A stretch of 64,000 nucleotides of DNA from Betaproteobacteria bacterium (lineage in GTDB: Bacteria; Pseudomonadota; Gammaproteobacteria; Burkholderiales; Casimicrobiaceae): assembly GCA_013298695.1 (NCBI GenBank), contig JAAFIS010000001.1:868001-932000 (forward strand), read 5' to 3'. How positions within the stretch are numbered: the stretch's first letter is position 1; the number at the start of each line of letters is the position of its first letter. Under the pieces are notes generated by a model. That model saw only the letters and a list, made by a program, of their open reading frames with translations. It ran no database searches and had not been told where the DNA came from. The position numbers and the translations under genes were made by a program. Below are positions 17,737 to 25,870 of this stretch, in pieces.

Positions 17737-19304
17737 CGCCATTCGTTGTTTGGTTTAAGCGCGATTTGCGGTGGAGCGATCACGCAGCATTAAAGTTCGC
17801 CGCAGAGCGAGGGCGCGTCCTCGCGTTGTGGGTTTACGAGCCGGAGCAGTGGGCGCAACCTGACGCTTCAACCCAGCATTTCACGTTTGCCAATGAGTGT
17901 TTAAGCGAACTCCAAACTTGGTGCGAGAACAACGGCGGAGAACTTGTTCGGTTGCGCGGGGCGATGACCGACGCGCTAACTTACCTGCATGCGCAGCTCG
18001 GTCGATTTGCATTAGTGAGCTCCGAAGAAAGCGGAAACGCTTGGAGCTACGCACGCGATATTGCCGTGAAGCGTTGGTGTGAGGCCCATGAAATTGGTTG
18101 GACTGAGTTTCCTAACAACGCCGTAGTTCGGCGCCTACCTTCGCGAAATGTGTGGACGAAACGTTGGCGTGAGCGCATGGAGAGCGATCCGCTTTCACCG
18201 CCTTCGCAGGTGCGCTGGGTCGATGGTTCAGCCCTGCGCCACGGTCTGCGGGTCAACGAGCTCGCCGCGCATGAGTTCGGTTTGTCAATGCCCGATAAAC
18301 CGGAGCGAGTTCGTGGCGGGCGAAGTATGGCTTGGTCGAATCTTGAATCGTTTCTCAGCGAGCGCGGTGCGCGCTATCGAATCGAGATGTCGAGCCCAAT
18401 CACGGCCGCACATTCGTGTTCACGCATCTCCGCGCACTTGGCTTGGGGTGCAATTTCGATCAGAGAATGCGTGCACGCGGTAAATGCGCGACGCGCCGAG
18501 ATTCGTTCGCTGCCGAGAGCGAAAGTATCGGTTGGTTTCCTCGAATCACTGAAGAGTTTTGAAGCACGCCTACACTGGCATTGTCATTTCATCCAAAAGC
18601 TTGAGGATGAGCCGCAAATTGAATGGCGAAACGTGCATCGTGGGTTTGATGGACTGCGTGATGAGGCGGAGCTTGAATCAGAACTCGATCCCGACGCGCT
18701 TCAACGGTTGATCGCGTGGCGCGATGGCAACACGGGCTTTCCGTTCGTTGACGCCTGCATGAGAAGTTTGGCTGCAACGGGCTGGATTAACTTTCGGATG
18801 CGCGCGATGCTCATGAGTTTTGCGAGCTACAACTTGTGGCTTCATTGGCGGCACACCGGCCTGCATTTGGCGCGCGAGTTCACTGACTACGAGCCCGGCA
18901 TTCATTGGTCGCAGTCACAAATGCAAAGCGGTGTGACCGGGATTAACACCGTGCGCATCTACAACGTGGTGAAACAAAGTGTTGATCAAGATCCAAGCGG
19001 CGAATTCATTCGACGCTGGGTGCCGGAGCTTTCTCATCTAAACGCCGCCGCGATTCATACGCCTTGGAAGGCTGGGGTAGTCCATGACGTGTACCCGGCG
19101 CCGATTGTTGATTTGATGGCGAGCATGCGCGAGGCGAAGGCCAAAATTTATCAGCGTCGTCGCGATCCAGAAGTGAAAGAGATTGCGAAGCAAGTTTTTG
19201 AAAAACACGGTTCGCGCAGTCCCTCACGAGAGCGAACCTATCGAAAAAAGCTTATTGCGGATACCTCTAGCTTGCAAACTTCGCTCTTCGAGACTGAGAA
19301 CTGA
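17721..19304 (+). CDS. Cryptochrome/deoxyribodipyrimidine photolyase, full length
   Basis: 527 residues with a GTG start inside the previous gene. The antenna domain begins FVVWFKRDLRWSDHAAL, and the FAD domain contains SRISAHLAWGAIS, GFPFVDACMRSLAATGW, NFRMRAMLMSF and SQMQSGVTGINTVRIYN. This is the class of bacterial photolyases whose members mostly repair cyclobutane pyrimidine dimers. A basic C-terminal extension of about 60 residues (KKHGSRSPSRERTYRKK-like) follows the core. It is the last gene of the photorepair operon. Photolyase versus cryptochrome activity cannot be decided from sequence alone. Confidence 0.93.
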   Translation: MVSEVAPFVVWFKRDLRWSDHAALKFAAERGRVLALWVYEPEQWAQPDASTQHFTFANECLSELQTWCENNGGELVRLRGAMTDALTYLHAQLGRFALVSSEESGNAWSYARDIAVKRWCEAHEIGWTEFPNNAVVRRLPSRNVWTKRWRERMESDPLSPPSQVRWVDGSALRHGLRVNELAAHEFGLSMPDKPERVRGGRSMAWSNLESFLSERGARYRIEMSSPITAAHSCSRISAHLAWGAISIRECVHAVNARRAEIRSLPRAKVSVGFLESLKSFEARLHWHCHFIQKLEDEPQIEWRNVHRGFDGLRDEAELESELDPDALQRLIAWRDGNTGFPFVDACMRSLAATGWINFRMRAMLMSFASYNLWLHWRHTGLHLAREFTDYEPGIHWSQSQMQSGVTGINTVRIYNVVKQSVDQDPSGEFIRRWVPELSHLNAAAIHTPWKAGVVHDVYPAPIVDLMASMREAKAKIYQRRRDPEVKEIAKQVFEKHGSRSPSRERTYRKKLIADTSSLQTSLFETEN

Positions 19305-19340
19305 AACTCTGGTGCTCGAACCTCGCTGCGTGCGGCGTGT

Positions 19341-19868
19341 TTACAAACCAAACACGGGTGACACAATATCTTTTGGCATCATCATCAAATCGGTCACGCC
19401 GGGGTCAATGCCGCATTGCATAAGTAGCGTCGTAACTTGGCCGCGGTGATGCGTGCCGTGATTGAAATAGTGCATCAGGCAGAAATCGAGCGGCTTGGTG
19501 AGCTCTTCTTGGTTGCCGCTTAATCGACGAAAGGTGATGTTTCCCGCAAGTTGTTTGGGCGTGAGCGCAGCTACAAAGCGATCACAGCGGTTATCGGCGA
19601 AGCCGCGTTGCTTTTTGAACTCATCAAAATCTACGTAAAGTACTTGATCGAGGGCGGTGACGCCACTTGGCTCGCCATCAAATCGAGAAAGCCATAAACG
19701 ATCACCGACCAAAATGTGATTGAGCGTGTTGTGGATGCTCTTGAAAAACGCGCCCATATTGCGCTTTCGCGTTTCGTCGTTGAGTTTTTCGCATGCCGTG
19801 AAGAGCGATTGATTTTGCCAACGGTTGTAGCGGGCGAATTGTTTGCAGTAGTCTATTGTGATCATCAT
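19341..19868 (-). CDS. DinB-family (DUF664-like) four-helix metal protein
   Basis: 175 residues with the DinB-family metal ligands: a histidine in SIHNTLNHILVGDRLWL near residue 46 and a second pair in HYFNHGTHHRGQV near 137. DinB-like proteins of this kind are four-helix bundles with a bound divalent cation. Several act as thiol-dependent transferases, but most have no assigned function. It is convergent with the photolyase operon, with about 35 bases between stops. Confidence 0.85.
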   Translation of the reverse strand: MMITIDYCKQFARYNRWQNQSLFTACEKLNDETRKRNMGAFFKSIHNTLNHILVGDRLWLSRFDGEPSGVTALDQVLYVDFDEFKKQRGFADNRCDRFVAALTPKQLAGNITFRRLSGNQEELTKPLDFCLMHYFNHGTHHRGQVTTLLMQCGIDPGVTDLMMMPKDIVSPVFGL

Positions 19869-20088
19869 CTGCGTTGGAAGCCCGTGTTTTGTCGGGAGCG
19901 TAGGCGATTAGCTGTGGATGATGTGGCGATGGTACACAACTTTTGTCTCTGAAAAATAACAATGCGATCACTACGGGATTGTTAGGATTTCCCTATTGCG
20001 AGAAACTCATCGGGTATTCGGGTCGTCAATGCAATGTGCGCAATTCTGTGCACGATTTGAATCGTTCAATAGATCGAAAGGGACTGCA

Positions 20089-20574
20089 ATGAAACGCTAT
20101 CTACGTGCCACTGTGAGTGTTGCCACCGCTTCAGCGATTGCGCTCGCGATGTCATCCGCGTTTGCCGCAAACAAAAACCTTGTGGACACCGCGAAAGAAG
20201 CAGGCGGATTCAATACCTTGCTAGCCGCTGCCGAAAAAGCCGGCATCGTGGAGAAGCTCAAAGGCAAGGGGCCATATACGTTGTTTGCACCAAGCGATGA
20301 GGCGTTCGCTAAGATTCCGAAAGCGGATCTCGACAAGTTACTTGCCGATAAGAAGGCGCTTGCTAAGGTACTCTCGTATCACCTAGTGCAAGGGAAAGTA
20401 CTTGCTAAAGATGTGAAGGCTGGCGAGAAAAAAACGGTGGAAGGCGAAATGCTGAAAGTAACCACCACGGATGGCGTAAAGGTTAATGATGCGAAGGTGG
20501 TGAAAACCGACGTGCTCGCTTCGAACGGCGTGATTCATGTAATCGATACCGTGATGATGCCGAAGAAAATGTAG
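20089..20574 (+). CDS. Secreted fasciclin (FAS1) domain protein
   Basis: 161 residues from ATG 20089, with GAAAGGG as ribosome-binding site. A signal peptide (about 27 residues ending SAFA) is followed by one FAS1 domain: NLVDTAKEAGGFNTLLAAAEKAG, YTLFAPSDEAFAKIP (H1 motif) and the C-terminal NGVIHVIDTVMMPK (H2-like). Bacterial FAS1 proteins are small periplasmic or secreted adhesion proteins. Single gene, followed by a strong terminator shared with the convergent gene. Confidence 0.92.
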   Translation: MKRYLRATVSVATASAIALAMSSAFAANKNLVDTAKEAGGFNTLLAAAEKAGIVEKLKGKGPYTLFAPSDEAFAKIPKADLDKLLADKKALAKVLSYHLVQGKVLAKDVKAGEKKTVEGEMLKVTTTDGVKVNDAKVVKTDVLASNGVIHVIDTVMMPKKM

Positions 20575-20590
20575 GCAGATACTGACGGTG

Positions 20591-20619
20591 AAAAACGAGC
20601 GCGATCTGCGCTCGTTTTT
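20591..20619. terminator. Bidirectional rho-independent terminator
   Basis: Perfect 12-base stem (AAAAACGAGCGC / GCGCTCGTTTTT) with a 5-base loop. A-tract and T-tract are on both sides, so it works in both orientations. It sits between the convergent FAS1 gene and GDT1-family gene. Confidence 0.9.
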
Positions 20620-20620
20620 G

Positions 20621-20902
20621 TTAGCGCGACCAAATCGTCCACACGCCGATGGCAATGAATCCGACGCCCGCGATGAGCTTGAGCGCTTCGGGCGAAATTA
20701 CTTTTGACAATGAGGCTCCCGCGACGACTCCGATTCCGGCGGCGGCGACAAGTGCTAACGCAGATCCCAAAAATACAGCCCACAAACTCACTTTTGCATC
20801 TGACGCAAACATCATCGTTGCGAGCTGCGTTTTGTCACCAATTTCAGCGAGGAACACGGAGACAGCTACGGTGAGCAGAGTGGCGATAAATGTTTTTTCC
20901 AA
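20621..20902 (-). CDS. Half-size TMEM165/GDT1-family membrane protein
   Basis: 93 residues with three hydrophobic segments and one copy of the family hallmark ExGDKT (LAEIGDKTQLATMM, residue ~20). Full-size members have two copies and about 190 residues and exchange Mn2+ or Ca2+ for protons. One-repeat bacterial forms probably pair. The start must be TTG at 20902: AGGA lies seven bases upstream, an in-frame stop sits just beyond it, and no ATG is available. It lies 52 bases downstream of the epimerase gene on the same strand. Confidence 0.88.
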   Translation of the reverse strand: MEKTFIATLLTVAVSVFLAEIGDKTQLATMMFASDAKVSLWAVFLGSALALVAAAGIGVVAGASLSKVISPEALKLIAGVGFIAIGVWTIWSR

Positions 20903-20954
20903 TTTGTTTTCCTACTGGCGAGAGCCGTACGTATGATGAGGCGATGGCGTTGCG

Positions 20955-21956
20955 CTATTGCTGTGAAGCGTCGTTGAGCACGTATTTTCGCAGCAACTCG
21001 GATTCACGATCTGGCTTCAACGTCTTTGCGAGGCCGCGTGCGCCGGCATCGACAGGCAGTGTGTTTAGCCATTCGAGCGTGTCGTACACCGTGGTGCTCA
21101 CTGAACGAAAGCGCAGCCCCGCCGCGACTGCGCGATCCGCGCGCGCGAGCATCAGTCCGCCAGCGTCGGCGTCGTTTTCGGGAATCCACAGCGGTAACTC
21201 TGTCCACGGGGCAACGTTTTCCTCGAGCAGCGTCGCGTCGTCAATCCAATGAGTGAAACTCTCCTGCGACGCATTTGCCGCGCATGCGCTCAGCAAATCT
21301 TGCATGGTGTGTGCGTCGTGCGGTGTGATCGCGTTGTATTGCCCTTGCGTACCGTGTTCAACGCAGTGCACGATCCATTCTGCGAGATCGCGTACGTCGA
21401 TCCACTGCACCGGCCGCAATGGGCGACCGGGCGCGAGCACTCTTCGATGTATTGAGCTGGCAAAGCGCTGTGGCCAATAGGCAAATCGACCCGTAGGATC
21501 GTGAGGGCCGACGATCAGTCCGGGGCGCACAATAGTGACGCGATCCTGATAGGCCGCACGGATCGCCTCTTCAGCGCGTGCCTTCTCTTCGCCGTACCCC
21601 GCGTCGCCGACAAGTAGCGGCGTGTTCTCATCGTACGCAACTCGCGGTGGACGTGCGCTATAGGCTGAAATCGAAGAGATAAACAGATACTGTGGCACGT
21701 CATCGCCGAGCGCTGCTGCCGCTTTTCGCATTTGCGCTGGCGTGTAGCCGCAGGTGTCAATCACAGCATCGAATTTCATCCCCGCTAACGCGGCGAGCGA
21801 TTCGTTGCGATCACCGCGCAAATGCCTCGCCTCAGGAAAGAGTGTTGGATTTCTAAGCCCGCGGTTAAAAAGCGTCAGCGCATGATGGCGCGAAATTGCG
21901 TGAGCCGCGATGTGTCGACCGAGAAATGCCGTACCGCCAATAAGCAGAATGTTCAT
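20955..21956 (-). CDS. NAD(P)-dependent epimerase/dehydratase family (extended SDR)
   Basis: 333 residues. Rossmann motif GGTAFLGRHIA at the N-terminus, SSISAYS as the serine strand and YGEEKARAE as the catalytic YxxxK, all intact. VRPGLIVGPHDPTGRFAYW follows, as in extended SDRs acting on nucleotide-linked sugars or related alcohols. The substrate is unknown. No glycan genes are nearby to help. Confidence 0.85.
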   Translation of the reverse strand: MNILLIGGTAFLGRHIAAHAISRHHALTLFNRGLRNPTLFPEARHLRGDRNESLAALAGMKFDAVIDTCGYTPAQMRKAAAALGDDVPQYLFISSISAYSARPPRVAYDENTPLLVGDAGYGEEKARAEEAIRAAYQDRVTIVRPGLIVGPHDPTGRFAYWPQRFASSIHRRVLAPGRPLRPVQWIDVRDLAEWIVHCVEHGTQGQYNAITPHDAHTMQDLLSACAANASQESFTHWIDDATLLEENVAPWTELPLWIPENDADAGGLMLARADRAVAAGLRFRSVSTTVYDTLEWLNTLPVDAGARGLAKTLKPDRESELLRKYVLNDASQQ

Positions 21957-22134
21957 CGTACGATGATAAATTGTGGCAACGAATTGTCACGGACGCGTTG
22001 CGCCAACGCGTAGGCGGCCGAACCCTTACAGCAATCACGCAGCAGCCTCAATGTATACGGGGCGATGGCAAGTAATTACTATTTGTTGATATACAGGAGT
22101 ATTACATCGTTCGCCCAACGAAATAATAGAAAAC

Positions 22135-23052
22135 ATGAATAAGTTAGTAGCGAAACTGGAAACGCGAGTGTTGTCGCCGCAGGCTATTGCCGACGACGCG
22201 GCGGGCGTTGCTTTGTTGACTCGTGAGCAACTCCGCGAAGGCAAGCGTTGTTTACACGCTGATTTTGAAGTAAGTCCTGAAGCCCTCCGCGCTGAAAACG
22301 CGGCGCAGAAGAGCTACGTCGTCGTGCACAACGAAGCGGCAGAGGTCGTCGGTTTGATGGGCGTGGAAATCTCTGACGAAGTTGGGCGCGCTTGGCTGCG
22401 TGGTCCGTTTGTTGACCTTGATTTCGCAACTTCATTTGAAGACGTTTCCAACGCAGCGTTCAACGCGCTCCGCGAGCACACTGGAGCACGTGCGACATTG
22501 TGGGACGCGTTCATTGAAGTTGAGCATGAACGTGCGATGCGATGGTATGCACACCGCGGTTTCGTCAATCGCATGCGACACAGCGTCTACACCCATTCCG
22601 GCGGCTCGTTCGCTGCGGACGCATTTGCCGGGGTTGAAGTGCTGCGACCCGAGCAAATCGACGACGTCGTCGCGCTTGCGGCAAAAGAATTCCCCGGCGG
22701 CTATCTGACCCGCAACGATTTTGCGGCACCCGCGAGCGACACGGCAATTGTTTTTGCGGCCAGCGATGGCGCTCGGCTTTTGGGCTACGTCTACGCGAGC
22801 TACGAAGCAGGTGCGATCGAAGCGCAAGTGGACAATATCGCAGTCGCGCCCGACGCGCGAAAAAAAGGGATCGGGCGCAAGTTGCTTCTCGCCGCGCTGC
22901 ACTGGGCGTTTAACGCGCGCAGCGCGCCACAAGTGGCGCTGGTTATGACGGAGGGAAACGTTAACGCGCAGCCGCTATATGAGAGCGTCGGCTTTGAACT
23001 TTTGGCGCGCGGTCAACATCTGCGACTCGACGAACGCCGCGTTGATGCATGA
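22135..23052 (+). CDS. Tandem GNAT-domain acetyltransferase
   Basis: 305 residues holding two GNAT-like halves. The first (~15-165) is divergent with a weak acetyl-CoA site. The second (~170-300) is canonical, with [24 protein letters not shown] (motif A, RxxGxG/A-like) and [12 protein letters not shown]. The active half is therefore probably C-terminal, and the first may bind substrate or be degenerate. The substrate is unknown. The glyoxalase gene follows after 83 bases. Confidence 0.85.
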   Translation: MNKLVAKLETRVLSPQAIADDAAGVALLTREQLREGKRCLHADFEVSPEALRAENAAQKSYVVVHNEAAEVVGLMGVEISDEVGRAWLRGPFVDLDFATSFEDVSNAAFNALREHTGARATLWDAFIEVEHERAMRWYAHRGFVNRMRHSVYTHSGGSFAADAFAGVEVLRPEQIDDVVALAAKEFPGGYLTRNDFAAPASDTAIVFAASDGARLLGYVYASYEAGAIEAQVDNIAVAPDARKKGIGRKLLLAALHWAFNARSAPQVALVMTEGNVNAQPLYESVGFELLARGQHLRLDERRVDA

Positions 23053-23135
23053 ATTCTCGGCGCTACTGCGCGACGTCGTTTGCTATTCTCGCGCACCGTT
23101 GTTCAACGCGATCATTCGCTTCTCTACAAGACACT

Positions 23136-23519
23136 ATGAAAATTCTTCACACAATGCTCCGCGTTGGCAATCTGCAGCGAGCCATCGATTTCTATACCCA
23201 AGTCATGGGCATGCAATTGCTTCGCACCACTGATCGACCGGAGCAAAAATATTCGCTCGCGTTTGTCGGCTACGGCGATGAGCGCACGGGTGCAGTGCTC
23301 GAGCTCACCTACAACTACGGGGTTGACAGCTACGAAATGGGCGGCGCGTTTGGCCACATCGCCATTGCAGTTCCAAACGCGGCCGCCGCTTGCGAAGCGG
23401 TTCGTGCTGCGGGTGGCAATGTCACTCGCGAAGCCGGCCCGGTCAAAGGCGGATCGACGGTGATCGCGTTTGTGCAGGATCCAGACGGCTACAAGATCGA
23501 ACTCATCGAGTCAAAGTAG
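23136..23519 (+). CDS. gloA: Lactoylglutathione lyase (glyoxalase I)
   Basis: 127 residues from ATG 23136 ([17 protein letters not shown]). Proteobacterial metal-type GloA converts the methylglyoxal-glutathione hemithioacetal to lactoylglutathione. The metal ligands fit HTMLRVGNL (His5), LELTYN (Glu), GHIAIAV (His) and IELIE (Glu). Length and motifs match the Ni-dependent small form. The frame is open upstream to 23049, but that part overlaps the GNAT gene and is not conserved. Confidence 0.95.
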   Translation: MKILHTMLRVGNLQRAIDFYTQVMGMQLLRTTDRPEQKYSLAFVGYGDERTGAVLELTYNYGVDSYEMGGAFGHIAIAVPNAAAACEAVRAAGGNVTREAGPVKGGSTVIAFVQDPDGYKIELIESK

Positions 23520-23792
23520 GCTGCTAGCCGCTTGAGCGTGTGTTGACATGGCCGATACGTCGCGTCCGCTCGCTGCTTCATCAAGAGCGCGAGCGGTGGC
23601 AGCGCGGCGTCGTTTTTTGCGAGCGCAAGATCCAGCGAATTGTGATCGAGCATTGTCGCTTGGTGACGACTTGAATTTTGACTGGCGATGTCGTCGAACA
23701 CTCGCCGCAAATCGTTAATTGTTGAAAGCGCGCTTCACCGCCTGTAGCAATCGGCTGCGCGTTTTCGACCCACTACAAAAAAGGAGTCTTCA

Positions 23793-24317
23793 ATGAATAA
23801 AGCTGCGTACTCTCGTTCGCGTGTTGCATTGCTATCAACGGCATTGCTTGCCACAGTCGCTCTGTCAGCCTGCAATTCCAACCAATCACGGAGTTACGAT
23901 CCGCAGCCGCGCTATAGCGGCGGCGTGAACTATTCGGGCAATGATTCGCAAGCAATTCCTTCAGGATATCGATCACTTGAATACGGCGTTGTTGAAGACG
24001 TTCGCCTAGCAGGTGGTGGCGGCGGAACCACTGGCGGCGGAGCGGTCATCGGAGGTATCGTCGGCGGCGTTGCAGGTCATCAAATGGGCGGCAGTGCGCG
24101 CGGACGCGACGCGGCGACTGTTGGCGGTGCAGTACTCGGGGCCATCATCGGAAATGAAATCGAGCGCAACCAGCGCGGCGGCAACGCGCAGTACTCAGTG
24201 GTTCGCGTGCGTCTTGAGAACGGTCAAGTCGTCACGCTTGAACAATCGCCCAACGTTGACGTTCGTCCAGGTGATCGAGTGCGCGTTTATGATCGACGCG
24301 GTTTGGCGCGCTACTAA
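23793..24317 (+). CDS. Glycine-zipper 2TM-domain outer-membrane lipoprotein
   Basis: 174 residues, AAGGAG ribosome-binding site. Lipoprotein signal with cysteine in LSACNSN, then a low-complexity linker and a glycine zipper (GGGAVIGGIVGGVAGHQMGG and GGAVLGAIIGNEIE) at ~75-125. The C-terminal beta region (SVVRVRLENGQVVTLEQ) resembles SlyB and the Rickettsia 17 kDa antigen family. These lipoproteins help keep the outer membrane intact. Stands alone. Confidence 0.92.
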   Translation: MNKAAYSRSRVALLSTALLATVALSACNSNQSRSYDPQPRYSGGVNYSGNDSQAIPSGYRSLEYGVVEDVRLAGGGGGTTGGGAVIGGIVGGVAGHQMGGSARGRDAATVGGAVLGAIIGNEIERNQRGGNAQYSVVRVRLENGQVVTLEQSPNVDVRPGDRVRVYDRRGLARY

Positions 24318-24655
24318 GCTCGCTCGTTGTGTGCGAATGAATTGGCGCCTAGCCAATTCGACTTGAGCTGCGTGGGTTGCCGGTTGCGCGCCGACGCGAC
24401 TCCGCTAGCTCGAAAATAGAAAATCACATGTTTCACTAATACGCCTATTTATATGGGCAAAACGCGTATTTTAGCTTGCTGTCAACATGTTGCATTAACT
24501 ACGGTTTACCCCAATTTAATTGGCCTTAGCGCCGATTATTTGTATGCGTGTGTTTAGCCGCCGAGGATTTCTCGATGAGCGTGTAACCTTTCGGGGTGGC
24601 GGGCGAATTTACCCGCACAAACGCCCCAGTCGTGGGCTTTAAGGGGTGGCTCGAG
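24318..24655. other. AT-rich intergenic region with palindromes, upstream of thioredoxin/CcdA
   Basis: About 340 bases with no gene. It is clearly AT-richer than the flanking genes. It holds an inverted repeat AATACGC (24438-24444) / GCGTATT (24464-24470) around an imperfect GCCTATTTATATGGGC core. It also holds a perfect 13-base palindrome CCAATTTAATTGG at 24511-24523. These may be promoter or operator elements for the thioredoxin-ccdA unit. Confidence 0.45.
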
Positions 24656-25045
24656 ATGAAATTTTGGAACACATTGATGCAGTGGCTCGCGATTGTTGCG
24701 GCTGCCGTATTGAGCCAAGCGACGCTCGCGAGCGAGCCTTTCAACCAAGCAAAATTTGACAAACTTCTGGCTGAAGGCAAGCCCGTTGTTGTTGATTTCT
24801 ATGCGCCGTGGTGCCCCACGTGCCGCACTCAAGAAACTATTCTTAAAGAGCTTGAGGCCGATCCAACGCTAAAGCCCATCACCGTGTTCCGCGCCGATTA
24901 CGATTTCGACACCGCAACCAAACGCGCGCTACGAGTCAACCGTCAAAGCACCTTCGTAGTGTTCAAAGACGGCAAGGAAGTGGCGCGTTCGACCGGACAA
25001 ACCAATCGTCAGCGGATCATCGATCTATTCAAACAAGCGCTTTAG
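24656..25045 (+). CDS. Periplasmic thioredoxin-fold protein
   Basis: 129 residues from ATG 24656, preceded by AAGGGG. A cleavable signal (IVAAAVLSQATLAS) is followed by a thioredoxin domain with active site APWCPTC at about residue 48 and the cis-proline region RQSTFVVFKDG. It probably accepts electrons in the periplasm. It lies directly upstream of a CcdA-like membrane protein, which would keep it reduced. Together they resemble a split DsbD. Confidence 0.9.
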   Translation: MKFWNTLMQWLAIVAAAVLSQATLASEPFNQAKFDKLLAEGKPVVVDFYAPWCPTCRTQETILKELEADPTLKPITVFRADYDFDTATKRALRVNRQSTFVVFKDGKEVARSTGQTNRQRIIDLFKQAL

Positions 25046-25128
25046 TAGCCGACCGTTTTGACATTGGATCGTATCGTCTAGGTGTTTGCACAGCGGCTCA
25101 CGAGCTACAGAAGAAGAAAGAATAAAAC

Positions 25129-25857
25129 ATGGATTTCGGAATCGGCACCTTCGGCTTGAGCTTTCTCGCAGGCATTCTTTCGACGCTCTCTCCGTGTGTG
25201 CTTCCACTGATTCCAATACTGCTTGCGACGGCGCTCGGCGCACATCGATTAGGACCTTATGCGCTCGCGCTTGGGCTGATGATCTCATTTACCGTGGTCG
25301 GCATATTTCTCGCGACGGCGGGCGCATCGCTTGGCTTAGATCAAAGCACGTTTCGCAACGTTGCGGCCGTCATTCTCATTTTGTTTGGCATCGTAATGCT
25401 CTCGGTCACGCTGCAGGAGCGATTTGCCACGGCCACCTCCGGGCTCTCGACCGCGGGCGACTCGCTCTTATCTCGAATCAACTTAGATGGCCTCAAAGGT
25501 CAATTCGTGATCGGTCTTGTGCTTGGCATCATCTGGAGTCCTTGCGTCGGCCCCACGCTTGGCGCAGCCACAACGCTCGCCTCGCAAGGTAAAGACTTGC
25601 CGCAAATCGCACTGTTGATGGCGATCTTTGGTCTGGGCGCCGGTGCGCCGCTGGTGTTGCTGGGCTCGCTCTCGCGCGCAACCATGATGCGCGTGCGCGG
25701 CAAACTAATGAGTGCTGGGAAAACGGGCAAATACATTTTGGGCGGGATCATGATTGCGCTCGGTATCGCCATCCTCACCGGATACGACAAAGTGTTTGAA
25801 GCTTGGGTGTTAGATGTAACACCCGCTTGGATCACCGATCTCACCACGCGTTTCTAA
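25129..25857 (+). CDS. CcdA/DsbD-transmembrane-type thiol electron transporter
   Basis: 242 residues with about six hydrophobic segments. Proline/cysteine motifs LSPCVLPLIP (helix 1) and WSPCVGPTLG (helix 4) are the redox cysteines of the CcdA family. These carry electrons from cytoplasmic thioredoxin to periplasmic thiol proteins. The preceding thioredoxin-like gene (83 bases away) is the likely partner. Roles in cytochrome c maturation or disulfide reduction are both possible; I leave the symbol empty. Confidence 0.9.
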   Translation: MDFGIGTFGLSFLAGILSTLSPCVLPLIPILLATALGAHRLGPYALALGLMISFTVVGIFLATAGASLGLDQSTFRNVAAVILILFGIVMLSVTLQERFATATSGLSTAGDSLLSRINLDGLKGQFVIGLVLGIIWSPCVGPTLGAATTLASQGKDLPQIALLMAIFGLGAGAPLVLLGSLSRATMMRVRGKLMSAGKTGKYILGGIMIALGIAILTGYDKVFEAWVLDVTPAWITDLTTRF

Positions 25858-25870
25858 ACGCGCATTTCCT

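Noticed and set aside
20903-20954. yybP-ykoY (manganese) riboswitch in front of the GDT1-family gene
   Set aside because: Only 52 bases separate it from the upstream gene; too short for the riboswitch, and no conserved motif is visible.
23489-23710. Minus-strand open frame of 73 codons overlapping the end of gloA
   Set aside because: TTG start without a ribosome-binding site, overlaps the gloA 3' end, no family resemblance; 23520-23790 is left as unassigned spacer.
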